64,000 nucleotides of DNA from Adiantum capillus-veneris. Taxonomy: Eukaryota; Streptophyta; Polypodiopsida; Polypodiales; Pteridaceae. The stretch covers positions 62,330,119 to 62,394,118 of the forward strand of contig CM043952.1 of NCBI GenBank assembly GCA_014529385.2, in the 5' to 3' direction. The notes below the pieces were generated by a model. It was not told the DNA's origin and did no database searches. It saw nothing but the letters and a program-made list of their open reading frames with translations. A program made the translations under genes and the position numbers. Numbering within the stretch: the first letter of the stretch is position 1; every line of letters begins with the position of its first letter. Positions 1-11,962 of this stretch are shown piece by piece.

Positions 1-1152
1 AGACTATCACACTTTTCTCCACGCCATAATTCAAAGAGGGATGATAAAAAGCAAGAGAGGAAAAAGGCGAGAAAGAGGACACCCTCTTCTCCATCTTCTT
101 CATCCTCTTCCTCTTATGAAAGTGATGGTAAAGACAACGAAGATCAAGACAAGAAAAAGGCGAGAAAGAGGTCACCCTCTTCTCCACCTTCTTCAAATTC
201 TTCACCTTCTGAAGAAAGTGATGGTGCAACCTTTGAACCATCAAAAAGAAGAGGCCATAGGAAATCCTATGCCACATGGAAGAGGTCATCCAAGCTGAAG
301 AAGTTCAAAGAGGGAGGGAAGAGCATCTCTTTCCTTACCTATGATGGCACCTTTGGTGCTACGGACAAAGTCTTGGCCTTTATCCAGCAATTCGATGCGG
401 CGTTTGGAGATGAGGGCTTCACGGAGTCCTCTAAGCTACGCCATGTAGCTATGCACTTTCAAAAGTCTGTCAGGCAATGGTGGTCTAGTCTACGAGCCAA
501 CGGTGAAGCTCCACAAACATGGAAAGCTTTAAGAACTTCCATTATGAAGCAGTTTTTGGCCACCGATGCCAAAGACAAATGACTCACCGAATGGCAAAGC
601 TTAAAGCTCTCTCCCAATGAATCCATCCACAAATATGTAGACAAGTTTTGGGACCTACAACTCAAAGCCACTACCTTTAAAAAGTTGGATTTTGGAGAGC
701 AAAAGCAACAATTTTGTGCGGGCTTAACCGAAGAAATGGCGGAGTATGTCAACTTCCAAAGGCCACGTACCATATCGGCGGTAATACACCATACTATGGT
801 GGCCTCACGAATCAATTTCCAAACGGGGGCTAAAAGAAATAATAAGCCCCCGGAAAACAAGGGTTCCAATGAGCCTAAGGGGAAGGACAATGTCCAAAAG
901 TCTCCTAAGGGCAACTCCAACAAAGCTAAAGAGAAGGGAGTTTACAAAGTTAAGAACAAACTCTCTCCTGAAGAGCTTGAGCGTTATCGCAAGGATAACC
1001 GGTGTTTCAAGTGCGGCGAACAAGGGCATGCGTACCACGCTTGTCCCCAAAAGAACAACCGCCAAGATCCTCCTAGAGCTTCCTTGGTTGAAATCCAAGA
1101 GGAGGAGACTCACCAAACTCTCACAAAGGATCTCCTCTATGCCATGCTTTAG
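1..1152 (+). pseudogene. gag: Ty3 gag polyprotein (partial, one internal stop)
   Basis: This is the structural capsid/nucleocapsid protein of the retrotransposon. One frame is open from base 1 to the TAG at 1150-1152. It holds an N-terminal Lys/Arg/Ser-rich acidic-basic tract, a capsid domain (around 340-800, with FIQQFDAAF and QWWSSL) and a CCHC zinc knuckle, CFKCGEQGHAYHAC, at about 1011-1053. A TGA at 580-582 interrupts the frame; a CGA (Arg) to TGA change is the simplest explanation. The protein start is outside the window. Confidence 0.9.
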
Positions 1153-3170
1153 GAAAGGTAAGAGAACATGATGCTTTTATTCTCTTTGACCCTGGTTCTA
1201 CTCACAATTTTATATCTATAGAGTTGGCCGCCAAGCTAGGCATGCAGTCCTACGAGATGGGAGATGCCCTACCCGCAGACAGTGCCTTCAAGGGACAAGA
1301 AGCTTCAGTCACTCACTTAATCGGGAAATCGAGGCTTCATGTCCAAGGCTATGTGGACAAAGAGGACTTCTTTATCTCTCCTCTCAAGCATGAGGATGTA
1401 ATCCTAGGGGCACCATGGTTTGACCGCCTGGCTATCGATGTTAAATTTCCTAAACGGAGAATCTCCTTTAAGTTCATGGAAAAAGACATGTATATAGATG
1501 CTAAGGAAATGGGTAACACTATCCCCATTGTACATACCCCAGCTTTCAACAAGTCAATAAAGAGCTCTATTTCCGTGTACATGATTTTTGTTAAAGATTC
1601 TCAAAATGAACCTAATGCTTTAACAAAATAAAATACAAGCAACCAAAAGGAATTAGAGTTATCCAATTTTCTCAAGGGGTTTCAAGATGTTTTTATTGAC
1701 GACATCCCTTGTGAGCTACCTCCTAAACGAGGTAATGATGACCATGCAATTGAACTTCTTCCAGGAAGTTCACCGCCTAACAAACCTCCTTATAGAGTTT
1801 CTCAAGCTCAACAAGAGGAGATTATGCGGCAAGTGCATGAGTTAGTTGAGAAGGGCATGGTTAGGCCTAGCTCATCTCCATTTTGCTCACCGGTGCTATT
1901 AGTGCAAAAGAAAGACGGCACATATCGTATGTGTGTCGACTATAGAGCACTAAATAGGATCACTATCAAGAATAGGTTTCCCGTTCCACGGGTAGAAGAC
2001 CTATTTGATAAGCTACAAGGATCGACCTACTTTAGTAGGATTGACCTAAAAAGTGGCTATTGTCAAATAAGGATAGTTGATCAAGACATTGTAAAGACCG
2101 TATTTCGCACCACATTTGGTCTTTACGAATACAGTGTCATGCCTTTTGGCTTGACCAATGCACCAGCCACATTCAATCGCTTGATGGAGAAGCTGTTCAG
2201 GCCTCATCGAACCTTCATGGGAGTGTTCTTTGATGATATTATCATCTACTCTAATTCATTAGACGAACACAAGCAACACCTCTAGGTAATATTTCAAGTT
2301 TTGAGAGAGAATAAACTTTATGTTAATCGAAAGAAAAGTGATTTTTTTTTGCAAGAGATTCAGTATTTGGGTCACATTATCTCTCAAGATGGCATCCAAA
2401 TGGATCCATCAAAGTTAGAGGTAATAAAAGGATGGCCTAAACCAAGGAATCTTCATGAACTAAGAAGCTTTATAGGTATGTGTGCATACTATAGACGCTT
2501 CATAGAAAAGTTCTCACAAATTGCGGGACCATTACATGACCTAACAAAGAAAAGTGTTAGGTACACATGGTCTGCTAAGGAGAACAATGCTTTCAAAAAG
2601 CTTAAAGAAAAGCTTATCTCCCAACTTGTGCTTACACTACCGGATCTCTCAAAAGCATGTGAGGTCCAATGTGATGCTTGTGGTGATTGCCTTGAAGCTG
2701 TTTTACTCCAAGAAGGGCACGCCATAGGCTATGAGAGTCGAAGGCTTGATCCTGTTGAGCAAGCTCTAGGCATATATGAAAAGGAACTCCTTGCAGTTCT
2801 ACATGCCTTAGACTCATGGAAGCACTATTTATTGGGGACTCCTTTCATTCTGTGAACGGATCACCAAAGTCTTAAGTACTTCATGACGCAGACCAAGCTC
2901 TCCGACAAACAAATGAGGTGGGCAAATTTCCTTTCGCAATTTCATTTTCATATTGCTCACATTGCTGGCAAGCATAATCAAGTAGCTGATGCACTCTCAA
3001 GACGGCCGAGAGTGAATGCGGTTTCCATAGCCACTCACAATGATCTATCTTCAATGATAGATGAGTACGCTATTGATCCCGATTTTAGAGATGTGATTTC
3101 AGCCCTTGCATTAGGGAAGAAAGAGGAACCATTTACTTTACAAGATGGTTATCTTTATATCCTAGAATGA
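1152..3170 (+). pseudogene. pol: Ty3 pol: protease, reverse transcriptase, RNase H (three in-frame stops)
   Basis: The pol frame overlaps the gag stop in the -1 frame. The protease has active-site motif ILFDPGSTHNF (about 1180-1215), with Pro after the catalytic Asp instead of Ser/Thr, and the flap-distal ILGAPWF (about 1402-1422). RT follows with the fingers motif [20 protein letters not shown] and the catalytic FFDDIIIYS at about 2226-2252. RNase H begins near CDACGDCLEAVL (about 2665-2710), and the connection ends in IAGKHNQVADALSRRP. In-frame stops are TAA at 1629-1631, TAG at 2283-2285 (a likely Gln position, HL*VIFQ) and TGA at 2853-2855. The frame ends at 3168-3170, where integrase should begin. 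Confidence 0.9.
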
Positions 3171-4048
3171 CCAGTAATTTCTGGAAGGGTCTCTTTGAGA
3201 ATTTAGGAACAAGGTTAAACTTCTCTTCGGCCTATCATCCACAAACGGATGGCCAAAGTGAAATAGCTAACCTAACCATTCTCGATCTACTAAAAGCCTA
3301 TGTAACGGAAGTAGATCAAAGATGCCAATGGGAGAAGTACTTACCCTTAGTGGAGTATGCTTACAATAACACTGTACATACTTCCACGGGAAAAGCACCT
3401 TTCGAGGTAATTGAGGGAAGATCAAAAAGTCCCTTGCTACTTAAGGTACATGGGAAGATCTTCGCTGCAGATGAGTATAGCCGAGACCTACAAGAATCTT
3501 TTCAAAAGATTAAGGATGCTATCTCTATCTCATAGCAAAGGCAAAAGGCTGCTATTGCTGACAAGCACAGAAGAGCCCAAGCCTTTAAAGAAAACGATTG
3601 GGTCTTGTTAAAGTTTCCCAAGGCTCGATTAAGGCACACAACGGGCAAGAATCCTACGGGCCACCAAAAGTACTATGCTAAACTAGCAAAAAGGTACTAT
3701 GGTCCCTTCCAGATTCTTAGGCCAATCAATGAGATGGACTATCAACTCAAGTTGCCCAATCATTGGCTCATACAAAATGTTTTCCATGTGAGCCTATTAA
3801 AGCCTTACAAAGGAGAGCCACCTCAAGAACCAACTATTGAAGACCCACCGGAGATCTAGGACCAAGAGGAGGTGCTGCAGCCTGAGTCCATTCTCCGACA
3901 TGAAGACAAGGTATTAAGAGGTGTTAAGACTATCCGACGATATCTTATTAAGTTTAAGAATTATCCTTTTGAAGATGCTAGATGGATGCAAGTACAATTA
4001 AAGGATAACCTAAACCTTGTCAATGCTTACAATGCTTCCCAAGAGTAA
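3167..4048 (+). pseudogene. Ty3 integrase C-terminal remnant with chromodomain-like tail
   Basis: The fragment starts in the middle of the integrase catalytic core (TSNFWKGLFENLG) and keeps the region of the third catalytic residue (AYHPQTDGQSE, about 3233-3265), but has lost the H2C2 zinc domain and both catalytic Asp regions. The C-terminal integrase domain (WVLLKFPKAR, VFHVSLLKPY) continues to 3856. Past a TAG at 3857-3859 the same frame holds a chromodomain-like segment (ESILRHEDKVLRGVKTIRRY, then a Trp) and ends at 4046-4048. An earlier TAG is at 3533-3535. Compared with a normal element, several hundred bases are missing at the junction with RNase H around 3165. Confidence 0.85.
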
Positions 4049-4403
4049 GCAAATGTACAAAATGTTAAAAATGAATAAAATTTTTGTCTTATAAGACTCT
4101 CTTTTTCTTTATTGTGCACAAAAGTTAAGTAGTATCCATGTGTAGATCAAGTTTGCGGAGACGACGTCTCCCAAACACCAAGTAGAGCTTGTCACTCTAC
4201 TATGGAAGGCTGATAGGACTAATGTGCAGACATTCTTGCGGCAGCCTGAGGCTCTCAAGCGCTAAATGGACTAGTCATCCATTGTGGAATGATGTCGTAG
4301 GGTAACATAGGGATCCTCTACCCGCTAAGAAAAGGACTCATGAATATGCTTTATCTCCTCTACACCATAGTCGAGGATGACTATGATTTCAAGAGAGAGG
4401 TAA

Positions 4404-5880
4404 TGTCATAATAATCAATATCTAATTCTCCTAAATGATTTTCTCATATTAAACTGATCATTTAATGTGGGGAAGTGCCAGGGGAGAAAAAGCTAGAATA
4501 TTGGTTAAGCTAGCAGACCGGCCACAGTAGGGATCAAAAGGAGGGAAAATAGGGATCCAAAGGGGGGGGCATCTGCAAAAGATCCATGTGCAACAATGGG
4601 CTAAAAAGACCCTAAGGTTCGGCCCATTAAGACTTCCAAAATGCTAAGGTTCCAAAATTCAAAGGTTGTGTCCAAAGGTCAACCCTAGGGGAAATTGGAT
4701 GCTTTGTGTGTAACTAAAAAGTCTTTGTATATCCCTACATGGGAGGGGGCGAGCCCTTCTTCTAGGGGATGAGAGAGAAAGTCACACACACACACAGGCT
4801 CCCTTTACACAAAGGGAATTAGGGACACATGTCAGCTCCCTAGCCCAGATGCCCACAAGGTGTTCCCAATTCCTATTGGATGGCCTTGGAGGTGGACCAA
4901 TGAGAATTAGGCTAGATTAAATCTAGTTAATTAATTTAAAAACACTTAATAAAAGAACCAATGAGAATTAAGTCTCCTAGAAGACTATTGGACAGTCTCC
5001 CAAGGGGTCCAATGAGCATTCAGCAGCCAGGAAGCAAAGGGGTCCAATGAGAGTTTATTTAAATTATTAATTAACCTAAAGCTCTCACAAAAGGGGAAAG
5101 GGGGACACATGTCAGAAGACTATCACTTATGCTGCTTAATAGTCATTGGCTTGACTTGGGGAGGTCCAATGGGGAGCCTGCAAGAGCAATTAGCAAGAGA
5201 GCTCACCCAAGAGAGAGAGGGGGCTGATTTTTGCAAGGCATTATCACACACACACTCACAAAATCTCATGTGTGAAGAAAGATAAGACTATCTCTTCCCA
5301 AGCTTTAATGGAGAGCTCATCACCTACTCCAAGCTTGTGAGATAGAAGCCTACATCGACATACTCTTGGCATGTGGATGCAAATCCAACCAAGAGCCAAG
5401 CTTCAATGCATGCTCATCTCCTCTACCAAGCTAATTACTAAGCTAAAGCTATGCTAATATGAGTGGTTATGTGAGGAGATGTACATATTTCTCGTAAGAT
5501 ACTCCTTCTTCATCTCAATCTACTCTCATACCCTGCTAGCTCTCACCATCTTCGAAGGTGTGTGAGGTCTTGGGTCTGAGAACGGGGATAATTAAAGTTG
5601 TGTTTGCTAAGTGTTTTGCTTAGTGCATGAAGCTTTCATCTTCATTGCACTAGCTAGTCTTGAAGGAACACAAAGAATTGTATTGTACAATGTCTCTCTT
5701 GATGGGAGAAACCATAATACAAAGCCTTTTGGAGGGGGGACCGGCTCCATGCAAATCCGGTCCTCAACTGTTGTCAATAGCTTAATTTCTCTCTCTTTTG
5801 AAAGTATTGTTGATGCTATCTAACTAGGTGTTATGCTTTTTGTTGCTCTCTCCACCCAAGCACTCTTGTAATTCTCATTA
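4404..5880 (+). repeat. probable 3' LTR of the Ty3 chromovirus
   Basis: A purine-rich tract AAGAGAGAGG at 4391-4400, a plausible polypurine tract, is followed by TGTCATAATAATC, a typical LTR start. The following 1.4-1.5 kb has no coding potential, which fits an LTR. The right boundary is a guess because the partner 5' LTR is not in the window. Confidence 0.4.
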
Positions 5881-6015
5881 GGAATCTATTCTAATGAAAT
5901 GCCCACTATGTTCATGCTAATTTCGGCTACACACAAGTTATTAGTCCATTAAATGTTACATAGCTGGTCTCTCCCAATGTCTCACTTTTGCAAAGAAGAC
6001 AAAAACATATACAAA

Positions 6016-6018
<3 letters not shown>

Positions 6019-6075
<57 letters not shown>
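6019..6075. repeat. (CT)n microsatellite
   Basis: Uninterrupted CT dinucleotide run of about 28 units. ORFs of Ser-Leu or Arg-Glu repeats across it are artefacts. Confidence 0.97.
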
Positions 6076-6077
<2 letters not shown>

Positions 6078-6079
6078 GG

Positions 6080-7500
6080 TGCACCTGTGTACAACAGGTA
6101 ATTTAGTGTTGCAATTTGCAAGCCCAAAAAGAGTTAAAGTTGTTTTCTCGGCAAGGCTCCCTTGACATGGACTATTGTCCCCAACTGATAAGAAAATGCA
6201 CTTGGCCTACATGTTGCAACAAAAAAGAACATGCCCATTAGCTTTAGAAGAAGGTTCAACATGTCAACCCATAAAGCCTTTGCACTTTTGACATCTGTAA
6301 GGTTCTAACATGCAATGCTTTTTGTTGCTCATTTAATGCAAGGAAAGAATTTCAAGACTAGCCAAACCTTGGTTGATGAGGAAAGGGATTTCAAATGAGA
6401 GGACGAAAGACCTTAGCTATCTACGATGACACATCCATAATTAACCGTTTTTTATATACTCTTGTGACTTGAGATTTTGTTAGGGTGTCAACATGTAAGG
6501 AGATTTGATATTTGGAAGCCTCCACTGCTTTGTGGTAATTTTAGATGTATGACCATTTTGCATTGAGATGCTAGGAGGTCAAATCCATCAAGACATAATT
6601 ATATTCTTCAATATAGCTTGCGCTTGCAACAATTTTTCAAGGGTGCTACTCATATTTGCTTGAAAATTGGCTTCGCTTGGTTTTCTTTGCTCATTGATTG
6701 GAAACCCTTTCCTCAAGCACTTATTGTGATTTTTCAAGTGCACCATGTTTGGTTTGCATATCAACCACAACATCACCAAGCACAACGGCTTTCTCCGATG
6801 GCCAATGATTAAAAAAACAATTCAAAGCCTTCTTGACACTACCATGTTGGCCTTATTCTCACAATCCATGTACTCTGAGAGATTATATTTCAAAAAAATC
6901 TCCTCAAGCACTTGTTGTGCTCTCTAAAGTGCACCATAGTTGGTATACTTTTCAACCAAAGATTTGACTACATATTGATCAAAGTATTATCAAGCTTAAT
7001 ACTTTCTTAGCCATAATCCTATTAATCATACCCTACATCAATGTACTCCAATAGAAGATAGTAATCTCCTCAAGCACTTTAAGTGCACCCCATTTGACAT
7101 AGTTTTTGACCAAGCACCACATTAGGCATACTTATTGACTAAGGCATTGACAAAGATGACATATCCACTATTTCAATCATACCTCTACCAAAGCATCACT
7201 AATCATGACAATTTCCCCTAATAGCATACATTCATGTTGATAACAGATGTTGATAATCCACTTGAGGGATGATAATGCCCAAAACCCTATATCCTATCCA
7301 AGTTTCTCCTTTTGGACGTAAAGCGTCAGGACATCCAACCCCCTCTGAACATGTACATCCTCTAGCATGGGCCAACTTGCCATTAGAATCTGCAAAGGTA
7401 AACTTGTATTCAAATAAGCATTGCCCCATTGTAGCATGCTATCAAATCCTCCCAAATTTTGGCTTCATGTAAGTATAAAATCCAAGATTGTAGGGAAAAC
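6080..7500. other. AT-rich interval with no recognisable gene
   Basis: Only short ORFs without recognisable motifs. Several degenerate copies of a CTCAAGCACTT(A/G)(T/C)TGTG-like phrase recur about every 150-180 bases between 6710 and 7090, suggesting an old tandem repeat. Confidence 0.5.
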
Positions 7501-7523
7501 ACAAAAACTTACTTGAAATATGG

Positions 7524-7760
7524 CATAAGCACTTGTAAATATGTCACAGTATGCTCATCATAGAACCCTCATGGATCCCAAGGCATATACATCAACTAAC
7601 CTAGAACAAGTATATCACAATACCCTCTTGAATCAAATGACATACAAAGCATTTGCTATAAACTATAAGCATCAAAGAATCCTCTTGGATCAAATGGCAT
7701 ATAGATAAACAAACAAAAACCATCATCATTGTGATTTCCTCTTGAATCAAAAGATAGCAT
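7524..7760 (-). repeat. 57 bp / 19-residue tandem repeat inside the decayed gene
   Basis: Four units begin exactly 57 bases apart at 7751, 7694, 7637 and 7580 (minus strand). They start FDSRG, FDPRG, FDSRG and WDP*G, each followed by a hydrophobic segment ending in a Met two residues before the next unit. Exact codon-phase periodicity shows the repeat was expanded within a coding sequence. Confidence 0.8.
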
Positions 7761-8935
7761 CCAATCCCCTAGGGTATCATTAGATACTACCATATCCCTT
7801 GTGTATCCTACTCAATTGATCACAGATCATCCATACTTGGTTTAAAATAAATTGTGAAGTAGTTGCACCCCCTCTAACATTGGAGTCCTAGTCATGCATA
7901 CCTACATTCATGAATTCCCTATCGTAAACGTTTTTGTTTGGTTCCCAAGAAACATCATAAAAAGATTCCATGTTCTGTACAGACACAAAATCTAGTAAAG
8001 TCTCATCAAGCCATTGCATAAGCTCAACATCAATCGCACCTCGATATATTGGATCATGTACAAAATTGCATTGCTAGGAACCCTTATCATCTATCGTAGA
8101 GAACCCTTTTAAGGCTTTGTTCAGAAAACACAATGGCTCTGTGTTTACATCTTTAGAAGAATCTGATACCATGTGCAACTCAGGCTACAAGCTACTAGCC
8201 TTCCAACACATAGCATACATACTAGCCATATTCTTTGTAAACTACGCTTCTGTTGTCTTGCACTTAGCCAAGTATCTATGAAAATAGCATCTACTTCCCT
8301 ATCCGTATCATCTCCATAGTTAATCCACTCATTTGTAAGACTAAGAAATTTCAATTCATCCTACACACCCTTAGAATAGGCATTTTTGATAGGGATCATA
8401 CTACCATATCTAGACCTCTATATCACGGAACCTGACTAAAGAAGGAGTTTGTACCTCCTCTAAATCATCACCTTGCAAACCATCAGACATACACTCTGGT
8501 ACATCCAACTAAGTTCTGTAAATCCTCTCCATCATCAAACATATGCTCTTATATATCCAAGCTCTGTAAATCCTCAGGTTCATCAAACACATGGTCTTGT
8601 ACATCCAAGCTCTGTAAATCCTCAGTTTCATCATATATATACTCTTGTATTTCCAAGTCTTGTAAATCCTTGTGTGTATACAAACCCTATAAATTCAAAC
8701 TTTCATTCATTGGCATGGCTAGATACTTAGAATCCAAAATTCCAAGCTTCACATAAATAGCCTTTACAACTTATTTATCATCTTCAACCTATAATAACCT
8801 TTCACTCTCAAGCAAACACTCATCCGCAAGAGGTTCAAGATTAGCCTAAATTTTCTTGCAAATAGCCACATAGGTAAACTCATTAGCACAATCCAATTCA
8901 TCTTCATACATACTCAGAAAGATTTAAACTTGCTC
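7530..8935 (-). pseudogene. decayed gene of unknown function with two in-frame peptide repeat arrays
   Basis: On the minus strand long stretches read as protein broken by a few stops: ELDCANEFTYVAICKKI and LAMPMNES (8.9-8.7 kb), an acidic repeat (8.67-8.50 kb), LSLTNEWINYGDDTDREVD (8.35 kb), GAIDVELMQWLDETLLDF (about 8.03-7.98 kb) and a 19-residue repeat (7.76-7.57 kb). Several stops are TAG or TAA where Gln fits. I do not recognise the family. The consistent strand, the in-frame repeats and a sense-like composition argue for a real former gene rather than chance. Boundaries are approximate and there are frame changes near 8.14 and 8.9 kb. Confidence 0.5.
8500..8671 (-). repeat. 48 bp / 16-residue acidic tandem repeat inside the decayed gene
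   Basis: Units KDLQDLEIQEYIYDET, EDLQSLDVQDHVFDEP and EDLQSLDI*EHMFDDG, then a frameshifted fourth unit, follow one another on the minus strand. The period is a multiple of three, so the array was coding when it expanded. Confidence 0.8.
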
Positions 8936-8939
8936 CAAA

Positions 8940-10149
8940 TGTAGATATATTGCTGATGAATCTCTAATTGTTGAACAAAATCTGGAATCACAAATCTATC
9001 AAACTTTAAAATGTATTTATCATTGTTGTATCATCTCTTGCTTCTAGATTCTTGGCTCAAACTCCTTTATTACAATTGTAGACTTTGATAAAGTTAAAAA
9101 AAACTTACATTCTACTCTTCAAATCCACCTAGATTGTATGATGTAGATTGATTCATTCTATATTTCTTGCTTTTCAAACCTTTATACAAAGTTTTGATTC
9201 ATTAACTACAATTGATTTGTATATTGTTGATGTGAGTAACCTCCTTCTACTGCAGGAAAGTAGTAAATTATTGCATCAATTGTTCTTGTAGCATAGTCAT
9301 CTTCTCAAGCGCAATTTTCTTGCCTCAGCTCGCTTTGCATCAGGTTCACGAAAGATGTCATGGGCTATGCATTTGTGAGGTGAGTCGAGTCGGAACTAGA
9401 CTGCTCACTGTAGGAAACATGATAGAGACAATGCACAAGGCAAAGAAACTACGCACAAATGATGCTTTGGAACCAATATGTCTTTTTGATGAATTTTGGA
9501 AATAGATACAAAGTTTAAGTACAAATACGGCTCTTCTACATAACTAAGAGCAAAAGAAACAAAAGTGATGCCTTTGACAATAAGAGCACGAGAGAGGGCT
9601 TCCTCTTCCTCTTTCCACCTTGCTCTTTTTCTTTGCTTCAGCACTTACCTTCTTCCCATTCTCCTCCTCTTGCTCATTCTTCCTTGCCTGCTTGCTACTG
9701 ATCATTAAAATCCCTCTTTGATTGCTTTGACACACCTAAAAAACAACCCCTACCAGCAAGTTGTAATACGCTTCCCATGTTGTTGTGTGTAACTCCCCGT
9801 TTCTTTCTCATTTCTCGTTCCCAAAAACTCCTCCAAATTTAGCTTCTTCCAAACTCTCTTGCTCATAAAAACTCCCTTATGTTGCTCATTATCTGCTTGC
9901 TAAAAATTTGCCCCCCATTTTCAAACTCTACCAAAAACTTTTTGTAATCAACTCTATTCCCCCCTTATAGATCTTTTTGAGGCTTGCTTTCTTTATTGTC
10001 AAGGCTAGCTTTGTTTAGAGTCGAGGCTAGCTTTGGATGAGGCTACAGGAACCACCCTTCTGACGTGGTAGGTGACATCAAGAGTGTGTCAAAACCATCA
10101 AAGGAAAGCCAAAAATTTGTGTCATGCCTTCTTGATCAAGTCTTATATA
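8940..10149. other. no gene recognised
   Basis: Short unrelated ORFs only. A CT- and T-rich stretch at about 9.58-9.95 kb repeats CTTGCTC/CTTGCTT-like words. Nothing here supports a coding region. Confidence 0.5.
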
Positions 10150-10382
10150 TGTTACCATATACATGTGGTAGTGATATGTGTGAACACACTTAGGAAACAT
10201 CAGGGAATTTTTTCCCTCACTAGGAGGTTTCCCCCCCCATCATGCATTGTATATATATCCATCACTCTAGGACTAAGTTATCTTTCCATTGCACACGAAG
10301 TAATAATACTCTTTGTTGTGTGCCTTGAGCTTCTTCATCTTCTCCAAGCTGTGTGTGTTTCCTTGCAACCCTATTTCCAACA
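10150..10382 (+). repeat. 5' LTR of outer plus-strand Ty1/copia element
   Basis: Begins TGTTACCATATACATG and ends CCAACA, 233 bp, with a TATATATA at about 10,252. It is the same LTR family as the inverted copies at 10,972-11,186 and 30,587-30,796 (shared tract TGTGTGAACACAC, TAGGAGGTTTCCCCCC and others). It is followed directly by a primer-binding site. Confidence 0.88.
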
Positions 10383-10384
10383 GT

Positions 10385-10395
10385 TGGTATCATAG
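10385..10395 (+). promoter_or_regulatory. primer-binding site (initiator tRNA-Met type)
   Basis: TGGTATCATAG lies two bases after the LTR. It matches the TGGTATCAGAGC site used by plant copia elements, with one change (T for G). Confidence 0.8.
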
Positions 10396-10737
10396 TAGGT
10401 TGTGTCCTCCCAGGCATAGTTGCCAGCATCACAAACATACACCTGCTCACTTTCTCCAATTTGGGTGAGCTTTGGTAAGCACCATTAGGTCAAAAAATAC
10501 TTTGGATGAGCTCTTGGAGCTCAGTCTGCTTAGAGTTTTGATTCGGGCTCATTTCGGTCTTCGTTTCCACTACACGCAGTACTGTGTAGGCATTTTTGTC
10601 CTTTTTTTGAGAGTTTTTTGTCAATGCTATTTTTTGCATAATGAGTCCTTACAATCTTCTTTGGGTTGTGCTATATAGCACTTATTAGTCCTGCTCCTGT
10701 TTTTGGACAATTTTCACATCCGATGCAGGCACTCGCC

Positions 10738-10971
10738 ATGGCTAACAACAACAAAGATGTGTTCAAGATGTTTGCTGTTGAGGATGAATTTGATGGAAAC
10801 AATTACCCAATGTGGGCTTACATGATGCAACATGTTCTTGTGTCAAAGGGTGTTTGGAATGTTGTGCAAGGCATTGACGTATGTCCTAATTCTGTGGATG
10901 TAGGCACTATGGAGGATGTTGCAGGTTTTGGTGGTAGGATTGCTACTAGTAGAGCGGTTTCTATTGGAGTT
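10738..10971 (+). pseudogene. gag: Ty1/copia gag, N-terminal part (outer element)
   Basis: Start ATG at 10738 gives MANNNKDVFKMF, then NYPMWAYMMQHVLVSKGVW, VVQGIDV and VEDVAGFGGRI-type residues. It is closely related to the minus-strand gag at 30,236-29,847. The homology ends where the inverted LTR begins, and the rest of this gag resumes at 30,797. Confidence 0.85.
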
Positions 10972-11186
10972 AGGGTTGCAAAAGAAAACACACACAGCTT
11001 GGAGAAGATGAAGGAAGATCAAGGCACACAACGAAGAGAGTATTAGTGTGCAAAGGAAAGATGGATAGCCCTAGAGTGATGGGAGTATATACAATGCACG
11101 GGGGGAAAACCTCCTAGTGAGGGAAAATTTGCCTCGACGGTCCTAAGTGTGTTCACACACATCACTAGCACATGTATATGGTAACA
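10972..11186 (-). repeat. 3' LTR of inner copia element
   Basis: Inverted relative to the LTR at 10,150-10,382. On the minus strand it starts TGTTACCATATACATG at 11,186 and ends near 10,972. It is about 215 bp and shares its tracts with the 5' LTR at 30.6-30.8 kb. Confidence 0.85.
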
Positions 11187-11263
11187 AATCCCCCCTAAGA
11201 GTGATGCGATGAACGAGAGTTGGCACATAGAGTATAAGGAAGTTCCATGCCTTGAGGACATGA

Positions 11264-11834
11264 TCAGTCCACAAAGGGGAGAAAGCCCAAAGCTTTGCAG
11301 AAAGCTTCAAACTTCTCATGAGACATTGCCTTTGTGAAAAGATCTACAAGGTTGTCATGTGTTGGCACATAAGTCAAGTTGATCTCTCTTGTTGAGAGCC
11401 TCTCCCTGACATAGTGGTAATGCACCTCAATGTGCTTTGTGCGAGCATGAAAAATTGGGTTCCTCACAACTGCCAAAGTGTAGATAGTGTTGGCATTGTC
11501 CTATCCAACACCCAAATCAGCCATAAGGCGTCTGAGCCATACACACTTAACCGTAGCTGTGAAGACTTCCTTGTACTTAGCCTCACAATTGGAAGTGGCC
11601 ATAGTAGTTGCTTCTTGCTCAACCATGAGATACATGAACTACCAAGCATGAAACAAAAACCACTTGTGGACACTTGCGTGTCAAAACAACCAACCCAATC
11701 TGAGTCCAAAAAAGCATATAAATTTGGCGGCATGATCCCCCCTTAGGATAAAACAAGCCAAGATGTAAAGTTCCCTTCAAGTAGCAAAAAATTCTCTTGA
11801 CATCGTGCCAATGCTTAGACCCTAGGCTATGCAT
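11264..11834 (-). pseudogene. copia RNase H (frameshifted)
   Basis: Minus-strand motifs in order: FLDSDWVGCFDTQVSTSGFC, LGSSCISWLSKKQ (11,733 to about 11,620), then RTKHIEVHYHYVRERL and YVPTHDNLVDLFTKAM (11,440-11,300). These are the conserved blocks of copia RNase H. They fall in two frames, so at least one frameshift is present. Confidence 0.85.
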
Positions 11835-11962
11835 GAATTTGTTGACGTATGAGTCTGCAAACTAAATATCTAGCTTCAAGTTGCATACATAAATGAGGCA
11901 ACCAATAGCAATTTGGTAGAGAGTGACATTGGTAAGATCACCAGCATTATGAAGACTCTATT

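Larger units (their letters stand above)
1..4048 (+). mobile_element. Ty3/gypsy chromovirus-like retrotransposon, 5'-truncated by window start, decayed
   Basis: Domains read in the order gag with zinc knuckle, aspartic protease, reverse transcriptase, RNase H, integrase remnant and C-terminal chromodomain-like segment, which is the order of plant chromoviruses. The gag frame is already open at base 1, so the 5' LTR and primer-binding site lie outside the window. Several in-frame stops and a deletion of the N-terminal and central integrase make this copy non-autonomous. The pol frame lies -1 relative to gag. Confidence 0.93.

Noticed and set aside
459..923. Long minus-strand ORF opposite the gag gene
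   Set aside because: Shadow of gag on the other strand; no motif, and the plus-strand frame has capsid and CCHC features.
4404..5880. ORF at 5,611-5,823 as a gene
   Set aside because: Short, no motif, lies within the probable 3' LTR.
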